Origin: Gaetbulibacter_B jejuensis
GTDB lineage: Bacteria; Bacteroidota; Bacteroidia; Flavobacteriales; Flavobacteriaceae
DNA: 64,000 bases
Direction of reading: 5' to 3'
NCBI RefSeq assembly: GCF_039524015.1
Contig: NZ_BAAAGF010000002.1
Location: 434,001-498,000 of the forward strand
Under the pieces are notes generated by a model. It made no database searches, was not told the DNA's origin, and saw nothing but the letters and a program-made list of their open reading frames with translations. Position numbers and translations under genes: made by a program. Of the stretch, positions 1 to 8,542 are shown piece by piece (within the stretch, counting starts at the first letter, position 1; every line of letters starts with the position of its first letter).

Positions 1-255
1 ACCTTCGTCTACCAATACTTTTTGAACGTAACCCGAAGTTTTCGCACGCACATCACTGTTTACAATACCTTCTATGTTTACAGGGTATTCATTATAGCCT
101 TCTACTGTTTGCGTTTGAATTTGCGTTACTGGAAATGGTAAGGCTTGTTGCTGTTGTGGTGCAGCTGCTTGGGTATTGTCTTTATTACCACAGCTAACCA
201 TGACTAGAAACACACTGGCTAAGGTTAATATTGATGCTATTTTATTTGTTTTCAT
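1..255 (-). CDS. RND efflux periplasmic adaptor (membrane fusion protein), N-terminal part
   Basis: This is the first 85 codons of a gene that continues off the left edge. The protein opens with a lipoprotein signal ending in LVMVSC (lipid Cys22), a Gln/Ala-rich linker, and then a segment reading VNIEGIVNSDVRAKTSGYVQ. That segment matches the start of the barrel-sandwich (biotinyl-lipoyl-like) domain of AcrA/MexA-type adaptors. Such adaptors bridge an inner-membrane RND pump and an outer-membrane channel. The start codon lies 4 bases after the stop of the GbsR/MarR-type gene at 260-760, so the two form one transcript, and the usual next genes (RND pump, TolC-like channel) would lie outside the window. 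The family call is inferred from the N-terminus alone; the substrate is unknown. Confidence 0.82.
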   Translation of the reverse strand, partial: MKTNKIASILTLASVFLVMVSCGNKDNTQAAAPQQQQALPFPVTQIQTQTVEGYNEYPVNIEGIVNSDVRAKTSGYVQKVLVDEG

Positions 256-259
256 TGTC

Positions 260-760
260 TTAAAGGTTAAATTTATGTTTAATTAGGTTTTCTTTTAAAA
301 TTTCTATCGAAGCTGAAGCATCTTGAACGAATCTTAAATAATCATTATGAAAGGTTAGGTCAAATTTTTCATCTTCATCTGTAATATGCTCGTTAATTGT
401 TTCTTTGTATGCTTTCATTTCTTTATGAAGTGTAGCAACTTCTTCCCATTCTTTAATCATTTCATTAATATGATGTAAAACAGAATCTTTATTAATGATG
501 AAATACTTTTTTCTGTCACCAGTTTTAGTGAAGTATTCAATCTTTTTTAAATCTTGTAAGTGATTTAGGTGAGTAGAAATAGTGCTTTTACTTGCACACA
601 ATACTTCTACCATCTCATCGAAAGTAGAACCTCGTTTACCAGTTAAAATCACGTACGACATTATACGTGCAGCAACTGGAGCAAGTTTTTCGCGACTTTC
701 TAAGTGTACACCAAGTTTTTCAACTAGTGCCATTTTTTTGCTACATATATCTTTCGTCAT
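260..760 (-). CDS. GbsR/MarR-family transcriptional regulator
   Basis: A 166-residue protein with a winged-helix DNA-binding domain at about residues 25-100. It includes a recognition-helix-like stretch around SKSTISTHLNHL and a beta wing around FTKTGDRKKYF. The C-terminal half is helical and probably dimerises. The length and the N-terminal pattern (LGVHLESREKLAPVAARIMSY) fit the GbsR/MarR group often found in front of RND efflux operons in flavobacteria. Here it is the first gene of such an operon, 4 bases ahead of the adaptor gene. A perfect inverted repeat lies over its promoter, which suggests that it represses itself and the pump. The inducing ligand cannot be read from the sequence. 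Confidence 0.88.
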   Translation of the reverse strand: MTKDICSKKMALVEKLGVHLESREKLAPVAARIMSYVILTGKRGSTFDEMVEVLCASKSTISTHLNHLQDLKKIEYFTKTGDRKKYFIINKDSVLHHINEMIKEWEEVATLHKEMKAYKETINEHITDEDEKFDLTFHNDYLRFVQDASASIEILKENLIKHKFNL

Positions 761-785
761 AATACTATTTTAAAAAATTATGATG

Positions 786-818
786 CAAAAATATATCAAG
801 TTCGGAACAATCCGAACT
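786..818 (-). promoter_or_regulatory. Promoter with inverted-repeat operator for the efflux operon
   Basis: On the minus strand, TATTTTTG (complement of 786-793) matches the Bacteroidetes -7 consensus TAnnTTTG and lies about 25 bases before the regulator's start codon. Five bases upstream of it is a perfect 7+6+7 inverted repeat, AGTTCGG-AACAAT-CCGAACT (799-818), in the spacer where RNA polymerase would bind. A dimeric MarR-type repressor bound there would block transcription, so autoregulation is the natural reading. No clear TTG is seen at the expected -33 distance. Confidence 0.6.
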
Positions 819-901
819 AAACGAAGTTAAACAATTGTTAAATAAATTATAGAGTTGTTAAAATAACTTGACAAGTATAGCATTGACCAATGATTGTGTA
901 A

Positions 902-934
902 TTTGAGAGTTGTGTTTTTTTATTTGTATACTTG
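902..934 (+). promoter_or_regulatory. Putative promoter of the Y_Y_Y/HTH regulator gene
   Basis: TTTG at 902-905 and TATACTTG at 927-934 are separated by 21 bases. This fits the Bacteroidetes -33/-7 arrangement with one mismatch in the -7 box. The start codon at 958 would give a leader of about 17 bases. Confidence 0.35.
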
Positions 935-957
935 TGTAACTAATAATATAAATTGGA

Positions 958-3771
958 GTGAAAATTAAAACCTATATACTTTCTTTTTTTCTTATAGCTA
1001 TACAGTATAGTGTTTGCTTTTCTCAAGATGAATTGCCTCCAATTGAAGTATTTACTACCAAAGATTACAATGCTGGAAATCAAAATTGGTCAATCACCCA
1101 AGCAGATAATAGATATGTATATGTAGCAAATAATAAAGGTCTTCTAGAGTTTAATGGAGCAGTATGGACACTTTATAATTCACCTAACGAAACTGTTATG
1201 CGTTCAGTAAAAGCTATTAATGAGCGTATTTATACAGGTTGTTATATGGAATTTGGTTATTGGTCGCATAATCAATTTGGAACTTTAGATTATACCTCAA
1301 TATCTAAAACCTTACAGCAACCACTTATTGAAGACGAACAGTTTTGGAACATCATAGGAGTTGATGATTGGGTATTGTTTCAGTCTTTAAATAGAATTTA
1401 CATTTATAATATTTCAAACCAAACAATAAAGGTTATTGAATGCGAAACTGAAATTGTTAAAATGTACAAGGTAGGTAATAGTATTTACTTTCAGAAGTAT
1501 GGCAAAGGTTTATTCAAGTTAGAAAACGGTTTACCTAAATTAGTAAGTAACAATGAAGTATTGAAGAGTAGTAGGATAGTAAATGTATTTCAACAAGGGC
1601 AATCATTGTTGATACATACGCAATCAGAAGGATTATTTGTTTACAATAATGATGAATTGAGAAAATGGAATATTCCTGCCAACGTTCAATTATCAAATTT
1701 CACGATTTATAGTAGCATTCAGCTTAAGGATAACAGTTTTGCTTTAGGAACAATATCAAACGGTTTATTGCATTTAACCGAAAATGGTATAATTAATTAT
1801 TCCATAAGTCACGAAGATGGTTTGGGTAATAATACTGTATTATCTTTAATGGAAGATGTGGATAACAATATATGGCTTGGTCTAGATAATGGTGTTAACT
1901 GTGTTAATATTACTTCTCCGTTTAGAATTTACAATGATATAAAAGGCGATTTAGGAACTGTGTATTGTTCTGCAGTTTACAATGGAAACCTTTATTTAGG
2001 AACTAATCAAGGGCTTTTCTACAAAAAAGAAGATAGCAGCGAAGCGTTTAAATTTATTAAAGGTACTAAAGGACAGGTTTGGTGTTTAAGAGTTGTAAAT
2101 GACCAATTATTTTGTGGTCATAATATGGGAACTTATGTAGTAGAAAATGATTCAGCACAATTAGTTTCCAATGTGCAAGGTACTTGGGATATTCAACCTA
2201 TTAAAGATGCTGAAAACCTACTGTTACAAGGAAATTATAATGGGTTGAACATTTTAGAGAAAACATCATTAGGTTGGACTTTCAGGAATAAAATAGAAGG
2301 ATTTAATAATTCATCTAAGTATTTTGAGCAATCACAAAATAATGAGATTCTAGTAAGTCATGAGTACAAAGGAGTTTTTAAAATAAAAGTTGACGAAACC
2401 TTAACCAAAGTTATTAAACTCACAAAAGATAGTACTGTAGATAAAGGCTATAATTCTAGTCTAGTAAAATTTAACAATTCAATTTATTATGCCTATAAAA
2501 AAGGGGTTTTTAAATATGATTCTGAAAACAGTACATTTCAAAGAGATTCTATATACAGTAAGTTATTTAATGAGCAAAACTACACTTCAGGAAAGTTGAT
2601 TGCGCATCAAAACACGAATAGGCTTTGGAGTTTTTCTGATAAGGAACTTAACTATCTTACACCCGGGAAATTAAGTCATATCCCAGAAATACATTCAATT
2701 GCTTTACCAAGTTCTTTAAGAAATGAAATGACAGGTTATGAGAATATATCTTACTTGTATGGTCAAAAATACCTTTTAGGGTCTTCATCAGGATATATTG
2801 TAGTTGATTTAGAAAAGCTTAAAGAACGAAAGTTTAAAATAGACATCAACACAATAAAAATGAGTGCTCTTGATGGAGACCAAAGTGCTATAGATAAATC
2901 TGTGTCAGGAAATTTTGAAAATAAAGAAAACAACATAACATTCTCGTATAGTATTTCCGAATTCAACCGTTATTCTGAGGCAGAGTATCAATATCAGCTT
3001 ATGGGAATTTATGATAATTGGAGTTCGTGGAGTAACTATTCTGAAGAGTCTTTCAAAAACTTACCCTACGGAAACTATACTTTTAATGTAAGAGGAAGAG
3101 TAGGTAATACTATTACAACTAATGTAGCGTCTTATAATTTTACAATTGCAAAGCCTTGGTATATAACCAATACAATGATCGTTTTATATGTGTTTAGTGT
3201 TGCGCTTTTTTCATTCTTTATGCATAATGTATATAAAAACTATTACAAAAAGCAACGTGAAAAACTATTAGAAAGGACTCAACGCGAATTAGATCTTAAG
3301 AAATTAGAAAATGAACAACAGCTTATGGCTTTTAAGAACGAAAAGCTACAACAAGACATTGATAATAAAAACCGAGAGCTGGCTATTTCTACAATGAGTT
3401 TGATAAAGAAAAATGAGTTTTTAAATAACATTAAAGATGAACTTAAAGCTGCCCAAGAAGGAAAGGGTTTAAAACCTGTTATTAAAATCATTGATAAAAA
3501 CCTTAATAATACAGACGATTGGAAACTCTTCCAGGAAGCCTTTAATAATGCTGATAAAGATTTTCTTAAGAAGATTAAAGCTAAACACCCATCACTTACT
3601 CCAAACGATTTAAGATTATGTGCTTATTTGCGACTAAATTTAAGTTCAAAAGAAATAGCACCTTTACTAAATATTTCTCCTAGAAGTGTAGAAGTAAAAC
3701 GATACAGGCTTCGCAAAAAAATGGAATTAGAGCATGATGTGAGCTTAACAAATTATATCTTGGATTTATAA
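958..3771 (+). CDS. Y_Y_Y-domain sensor with C-terminal LuxR-type HTH, probable glucan locus regulator
   Basis: A 937-residue protein with a signal peptide (cut near residue 22), a long Reg_prop-like beta-propeller region to about residue 640, and a Y_Y_Y domain at about 657-733. A membrane segment follows near 738-757, then a coiled coil at about 760-860 and a LuxR/GerE-like helix-turn-helix at about 877-925 (LSSKEIAPLLNISPRSVEVK). It has no histidine kinase or receiver, so it would pass the periplasmic signal across the membrane directly to its DNA-binding domain, unlike hybrid two-component SusR/HTCS regulators. It lies just upstream of and parallel to susC, which suggests that it controls this locus in response to an oligosaccharide. 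The start is GTG: an in-frame TAA at 949 leaves no ATG that keeps the signal peptide. The target genes are inferred. Confidence 0.85.
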   Translation: MKIKTYILSFFLIAIQYSVCFSQDELPPIEVFTTKDYNAGNQNWSITQADNRYVYVANNKGLLEFNGAVWTLYNSPNETVMRSVKAINERIYTGCYMEFGYWSHNQFGTLDYTSISKTLQQPLIEDEQFWNIIGVDDWVLFQSLNRIYIYNISNQTIKVIECETEIVKMYKVGNSIYFQKYGKGLFKLENGLPKLVSNNEVLKSSRIVNVFQQGQSLLIHTQSEGLFVYNNDELRKWNIPANVQLSNFTIYSSIQLKDNSFALGTISNGLLHLTENGIINYSISHEDGLGNNTVLSLMEDVDNNIWLGLDNGVNCVNITSPFRIYNDIKGDLGTVYCSAVYNGNLYLGTNQGLFYKKEDSSEAFKFIKGTKGQVWCLRVVNDQLFCGHNMGTYVVENDSAQLVSNVQGTWDIQPIKDAENLLLQGNYNGLNILEKTSLGWTFRNKIEGFNNSSKYFEQSQNNEILVSHEYKGVFKIKVDETLTKVIKLTKDSTVDKGYNSSLVKFNNSIYYAYKKGVFKYDSENSTFQRDSIYSKLFNEQNYTSGKLIAHQNTNRLWSFSDKELNYLTPGKLSHIPEIHSIALPSSLRNEMTGYENISYLYGQKYLLGSSSGYIVVDLEKLKERKFKIDINTIKMSALDGDQSAIDKSVSGNFENKENNITFSYSISEFNRYSEAEYQYQLMGIYDNWSSWSNYSEESFKNLPYGNYTFNVRGRVGNTITTNVASYNFTIAKPWYITNTMIVLYVFSVALFSFFMHNVYKNYYKKQREKLLERTQRELDLKKLENEQQLMAFKNEKLQQDIDNKNRELAISTMSLIKKNEFLNNIKDELKAAQEGKGLKPVIKIIDKNLNNTDDWKLFQEAFNNADKDFLKKIKAKHPSLTPNDLRLCAYLRLNLSSKEIAPLLNISPRSVEVKRYRLRKKMELEHDVSLTNYILDL

Positions 3772-3954
3772 CACCCAAACAAATAGTTAAAATACCTATA
3801 CATTACCACAACATTTTATGCAAATAGCTAATCTACAACGATGTAGTTTGGTGTTTTGTAATGCTTCTAAAACCTAACAACAGTAAGGGTTTTTTGTCAA
3901 ATTCGTAAAAAAATGTGATTTTTTTTGATTTGTATGTTTTTTGTAGCGTGCGTT

Positions 3955-3988
3955 TTTGATAATTTATTAGTGTAATGTGATAATTTTA
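3955..3988 (+). promoter_or_regulatory. Putative promoter of the glucan utilisation operon
   Basis: TTTG at 3955-3958 and TAATTTTA at 3981-3988 are 22 bases apart, giving the Bacteroidetes promoter layout with one mismatch (final G to A). The susC start at 4013 follows 24 bases later. The 241-base gap upstream also holds a small hairpin (CTACA-ACGA-TGTAG) near 3832-3845 that could be a regulator site. Confidence 0.33.
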
Positions 3989-4012
3989 CCATACAACTAA
4001 TATTCAATCTAT

Positions 4013-7000
4013 ATGAAAAAAACATACTTCATTGCTTTTATTGCCTTATTTATGTTTTCCGCATTTTCTTATGCGCAAACAATTAACGTAAAAGGTAATG
4101 TAAAAGATGTAGCAACAAATGCACCACTACCAGGTGTAAATATTGTTGTTAAAAACACAGCAAAAGGTGCTTCGACCGATTTTGATGGAAATTTCTCAAT
4201 TAACGATGTGCCAATTAATTCAATTTTAGTAGTTACTTATTTAGGGTATCAAACTCAAGAAGTAACTATAACAAGTAGTCAAGAAATCTCAATTCTTTTA
4301 GTTGAAGATGCCGAATCTTTAGACGAGGTAGTGGTTATTGGTTACGGAACACAAAAGAGAAAAGATGTAACAGGAGCTGTGTCTCTAGTATCATCTGAAA
4401 CTTTAGAAGATTTAAAACCTGTAGATGCAGCAATAGCACTTCAAGGTACATCTTCAGGTGTTACTGTTAACTCGCCTTCGGGTTCTCCAGGAGCTGAGTT
4501 TAATATTATAATTAGAGGTATTAGCTCTAATGGTAGTAACAAGCCACTTTACATTGTTGATGGTTATGAGGTGTCATCCTTTAACACTATAAGTCCAAAT
4601 GATATTGAATCGATAACAGTGTTAAAAGATGCTCAAGCAGCTATTTATGGTATTAAAGGAGCAAATGGTGTCGTTTTAATTACTACAAAGTCAGGTAAGA
4701 AAAATTCAGCACCAAAGTTTTCATATAATGCATATACAGGAACTCAAGAGACAACACGTACACTTCCTTACTTAAATGCTACAGAGTATGCTTTATTACT
4801 TAATGAAAGTTATGCTGCTAATGGGCAAGCGTTACCTTATCCTAATGTTTCAGGATTAGGAGCCGGAACTGATTGGCAAGACGAAGTATTTAGTAATGCA
4901 CCTATAACTAACCATAATGTTAGTTTGTCTGGTGGTGGTGAAAAAATTACTTACTATGTTGGAGCTTCGCGTTTGGAGCAAGATGGTATAGTAGCTAGAG
5001 ATAAATCTGATTTTGTTAGAAACAACATCAAGATTAACCTAGGAATAGATATTTCTAAAAAATTCAAGTTTACAACTAATGCCAATTATTTTACAGCATC
5101 AAGTAGAGGGTTTTCAGAGAACGCTTTAGGTTCGGTATTATTCAATGCTTTAAACTATGCGCCAACTTTTAATGTAGATGAAGAAGATTGGAATGGTACT
5201 TTAGGAAACGAAGTTATTAATCCACTGTCACAAATAAGAAATACTTATAACAGTTACAACGGAACTAATATTGAAGGTAATTTTCAGTTAGAATACAAAC
5301 CTTTAAAAGAATTGACCGTGACCTCAAGAATTGGATACAAAGTATATTCTGATAAAGGAAAATCGTTTGCTCCAATTGTTGAGTACGGAACAGGAAAAGT
5401 ATTTAACAATCCTAGAAGTAGAGTTGACCAATCGAGAAACCACTACAACTCTTATACTTGGGAAACATTCATTAATTACGATAAAACATTTGCCGATAAG
5501 CACCACGCAACAGTAACATTGGGTACAAGTGCTCAAAGAAATTGGGGAGATGGTTTAAGCGCAAGCGGATTTGATGTACCAAATAACTCTTGGGAATTTG
5601 CAGATATAAGTTTAACACCAGGATTAAGTGATGCAAAATCAAATGCTTCTTATGTTTACGATAACAGGCTAACATCTTACTTTGGAAGACTGCAATACGA
5701 TTATATGGGCAAATACTTATTGTCTGCAATGGTTCGTAGAGATGCTGCTTCAGATTTTTCTCCAGAAAATAGAGTAGACTACTTTAAGTCTGTAACTGCT
5801 GGTTGGAAAATTTCTGATGAACCATTTATGGAAGATTCTGAAGTAATAGATTTCTTAAAATTAAGAGCTAGTTATGGTACACTTGGTAATAATGTTGGAG
5901 CCGATTTATACCGAGCTTTATTAAATGGTGAAGCTACTTATGTAATGGATGGAGCTTTAGTAACAGGAGTTGCAAATGGTAGATTACCAAATCCTAATGC
6001 GCAATGGGAAACAGCAGAAAAGCTAGATGTAGGTTTTGATATTACATTACTTAACAACAAAGTAGACATTACAGCAGATTATTTTGTTGAAGATAGAGAA
6101 GATCTGCTTATAGGAGGTTTACCAGTTTCAGGTATTTTAGGAACTGCTGCTCCAGGAGGAGGAAACCCAACGGTTAATGCAGGAACAACACGTAGTAAAG
6201 GGTTTGAATTTAGTATTGGTTATAAAGATGACTTTTCTGATAACTTAAGTTTTGCTGCTAATTTCAACTTTACTAATGTAAAAGGAGAAGTAATTTCAAT
6301 CAATGGAGATGTTATTCCTGAAGGAGGCGCTTTTGGCGTGGGTCAATTAGCACCATCAAGAATGGAAGTAGGACAACCAATAGGATATTTTTATGGATTA
6401 AAAACAGATGGAATATTTCAAAACCAAGCTGAAGTTGAAGCACATCCTTCACAATTGGCTTTAGGAGCTGAAGCTGCTCCAGGAGATATTCGTTATGCAG
6501 ATGTTAATGGTGATGGAGTTATCGATTTTGATGATAGAACTTATTTAGGAAAACCGCAAGCAGACTATTACATGGGATTGAATTTAAGTGTAAACTTCAA
6601 GAATTTTGATCTTGCAACCTATATGTATGCTGAAGTTGGAAAAGAAATGGTTAGAAACTACGAGAGGTCTCAACCTAATGTAAACCGTTCTAATTTATAC
6701 CTTAATAGATGGAGAGGTGAAGGTACTAGTAATACAGTACCTAGAGTTACAACTGCCTCAACAACTAACAGATTATTCTCTGATTTTTATGTGGAAGATG
6801 CATCATTCTTGAGAATTCAAAACATCCAATTAGGATATTCATTACCTGATAATGTTTTAGAAAAAATAGGAATGAGTAAATTCAGAATTTATGCAGCGGT
6901 AAACAATGCATTTACATTTACTGAATACTCAGGGTATGATCCTGCAGCTACTTCTGGAGATGCAATTGGAGGAGGAATCGACTACGGGTTTTACCCAATA

Positions 7001-7039
7001 TCAAGACAGTATTTATTAGGGTTAAATCTTTCACTATAA
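4013..7039 (+). CDS. SusC/RagA-family TonB-linked outer membrane transporter
   Basis: A 1008-residue outer-membrane importer. A signal peptide ends near residue 21 (FSYAQ). It is followed by a CarboxypepD_reg-like domain (about 23-110), a TonB-box-like DEVVVIGYGTQKRKDVTGA segment, a plug domain with the conserved IIRGISSNGSNKPLYIVDG pattern, and a long beta-barrel ending in an aromatic-rich strand. SusC proteins form the TonB-driven channel under a SusD lid and bring in oligosaccharides. Downstream, susD follows after 4 bases and the binding protein, GH16, GH3 and GH16 genes follow tightly, so the cargo is most likely laminarin or other beta-1,3-glucan fragments. The family call is firm; the substrate is inferred from neighbours. 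Confidence 0.95.
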   Translation: MKKTYFIAFIALFMFSAFSYAQTINVKGNVKDVATNAPLPGVNIVVKNTAKGASTDFDGNFSINDVPINSILVVTYLGYQTQEVTITSSQEISILLVEDAESLDEVVVIGYGTQKRKDVTGAVSLVSSETLEDLKPVDAAIALQGTSSGVTVNSPSGSPGAEFNIIIRGISSNGSNKPLYIVDGYEVSSFNTISPNDIESITVLKDAQAAIYGIKGANGVVLITTKSGKKNSAPKFSYNAYTGTQETTRTLPYLNATEYALLLNESYAANGQALPYPNVSGLGAGTDWQDEVFSNAPITNHNVSLSGGGEKITYYVGASRLEQDGIVARDKSDFVRNNIKINLGIDISKKFKFTTNANYFTASSRGFSENALGSVLFNALNYAPTFNVDEEDWNGTLGNEVINPLSQIRNTYNSYNGTNIEGNFQLEYKPLKELTVTSRIGYKVYSDKGKSFAPIVEYGTGKVFNNPRSRVDQSRNHYNSYTWETFINYDKTFADKHHATVTLGTSAQRNWGDGLSASGFDVPNNSWEFADISLTPGLSDAKSNASYVYDNRLTSYFGRLQYDYMGKYLLSAMVRRDAASDFSPENRVDYFKSVTAGWKISDEPFMEDSEVIDFLKLRASYGTLGNNVGADLYRALLNGEATYVMDGALVTGVANGRLPNPNAQWETAEKLDVGFDITLLNNKVDITADYFVEDREDLLIGGLPVSGILGTAAPGGGNPTVNAGTTRSKGFEFSIGYKDDFSDNLSFAANFNFTNVKGEVISINGDVIPEGGAFGVGQLAPSRMEVGQPIGYFYGLKTDGIFQNQAEVEAHPSQLALGAEAAPGDIRYADVNGDGVIDFDDRTYLGKPQADYYMGLNLSVNFKNFDLATYMYAEVGKEMVRNYERSQPNVNRSNLYLNRWRGEGTSNTVPRVTTASTTNRLFSDFYVEDASFLRIQNIQLGYSLPDNVLEKIGMSKFRIYAAVNNAFTFTEYSGYDPAATSGDAIGGGIDYGFYPISRQYLLGLNLSL

Positions 7040-7043
7040 AAAA

Positions 7044-8531
7044 ATGATTAAAATGAAAACATACTTAAGAAAAATTAAAAAACTGTCACTTTTAATCGTT
7101 ATGGGTTTAGCCATTAATGCTTGTGGTGACGACTATTTAGAAGATGTATCGACATATAACATAGATTCTGAAAACTATTTCAATTCAGAAGACGATTATT
7201 ACAATGCCTTGATAGCAGTTTACGATATACTTCAATCTACCTATGCTAATGTTATTTTAGGAGAAATAGCTTCTAATAATACTTTATGTGGAGGAGAGAG
7301 TGCTACTGACGTTGTTGGGTGGCAACAAATTGACGATATGATTCATACACCAGTAAACAGTAACCTAAGAGATATATGGAACTGGATGTATGCAGGTGTT
7401 AATCGTGCAAATTATATTCTAGAATTTCAAGATAAAACCGATTTTGAAGGTAGAGAAACAATAATTGCTGAAGCAAGATTTTTAAGAGCTTATTTCAATT
7501 TTGAATTAGTAAAATGGTTTGGTCCCATTCCAATTAAGGAATCAAGATTTCAATTAGGTGATGAAACTACAATACCAAGGTCACCAGTTGAAGATGTCTA
7601 TGCACTTATTGAAACCGATTTAATCTACGCAGTAAATAATCTTACTTACACTGCACCACAAACAGGAAGAGCAACTAAAGGTTCAGCACAAGCATTATTA
7701 GGAAAAGTGTATTTATATCAAGATAAGTTTCAAGAAGCAGCAAATGTATTAGACCTTTTAATTATGGATGGACCGTATGATTTGGTTACCGACTATGATA
7801 CCATTTTTGAGATGGAAGGCGAAAACGGAATTGAGTCAGTGTTTGAAGTTCAATATACTGATGTTGAAGGAGCAGGATTCGATTGTTTACAGTGTAGCGA
7901 AGGTAATGTTGCAGTTGGTTTTAGTGGAGTAAGAAACTATAGTGGCCCACTGTTTACACCAGGATTTAGCTTTAATGTTCCTGTTCAAGAAGCTGTTGAC
8001 GAGTTTGAAGATGGTGACTTAAGAAAAGACGTTGCAATTTTAGATATCCAAGCATGGGCAGATGAAACAGGAGCTACTTATGGTACAGGTTATGAGCATA
8101 CAGGCTATTTCAACAGAAAGTATTTACCTAGAACTAGAAGTACTGAAGCAGCAGGAGATTTAAACCTAACAAACCCTAATAATTACAGAGCAATTCGTTT
8201 TGCTGATGTGTTATTAATGGCTGCAGAAGCTTTTAACAGAGGAAATATCAATGATACTAAAGCTCAAAATTTCCTTAATAGAGTAAGACAAAGAGCCTTT
8301 GGTGATACAGAGCATAATGTTACAGCAACAGGAGACGCTTTAACACAAGCTATTTATCATGAAAGACGCGTAGAATTAATAGGTGAAGGGCATCACTTCT
8401 TTGATTTGGTAAGAACAGGAAGAGGTACTGAAATACCAGGATTTACAGCTAATAAGAACGAATTATTTCCTATTCCATTACAAGAGATTCAATTCTCAAA
8501 CGGAAATTGGGAACAAAACCCAGGATACTAA
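7044..8531 (+). CDS. SusD/RagB-family glycan-binding outer membrane lipoprotein
   Basis: A 495-residue lipoprotein with lipobox INAC (lipid Cys27) followed by GDD, an acidic pattern typical of surface-exposed Bacteroidetes lipoproteins. The N-terminal SusD-like helical region covers about residues 30-220 (conserved AEARFLRAYFNFELVKWFG), and the RagB/SusD C-terminal part ends with the usual YHERRVELIGEGHHFFDLVR motif near 435-455. It would cap the SusC barrel encoded 4 bases upstream and capture glucan oligosaccharides. Met4 at 7053 is an alternative start and gives the same mature protein. The laminarin assignment rests on the adjacent enzymes, not on binding residues that I can identify. Confidence 0.95.
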   Translation: MIKMKTYLRKIKKLSLLIVMGLAINACGDDYLEDVSTYNIDSENYFNSEDDYYNALIAVYDILQSTYANVILGEIASNNTLCGGESATDVVGWQQIDDMIHTPVNSNLRDIWNWMYAGVNRANYILEFQDKTDFEGRETIIAEARFLRAYFNFELVKWFGPIPIKESRFQLGDETTIPRSPVEDVYALIETDLIYAVNNLTYTAPQTGRATKGSAQALLGKVYLYQDKFQEAANVLDLLIMDGPYDLVTDYDTIFEMEGENGIESVFEVQYTDVEGAGFDCLQCSEGNVAVGFSGVRNYSGPLFTPGFSFNVPVQEAVDEFEDGDLRKDVAILDIQAWADETGATYGTGYEHTGYFNRKYLPRTRSTEAAGDLNLTNPNNYRAIRFADVLLMAAEAFNRGNINDTKAQNFLNRVRQRAFGDTEHNVTATGDALTQAIYHERRVELIGEGHHFFDLVRTGRGTEIPGFTANKNELFPIPLQEIQFSNGNWEQNPGY

Positions 8532-8542
8532 AATATAAGACT

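Noticed and set aside
3870..3897. Possible weak terminator after the Y_Y_Y/HTH gene (AAAACC...GGTTTTTT)
   Set aside because: Only about six base pairs form around a long loop, too weak to call although a T run follows.
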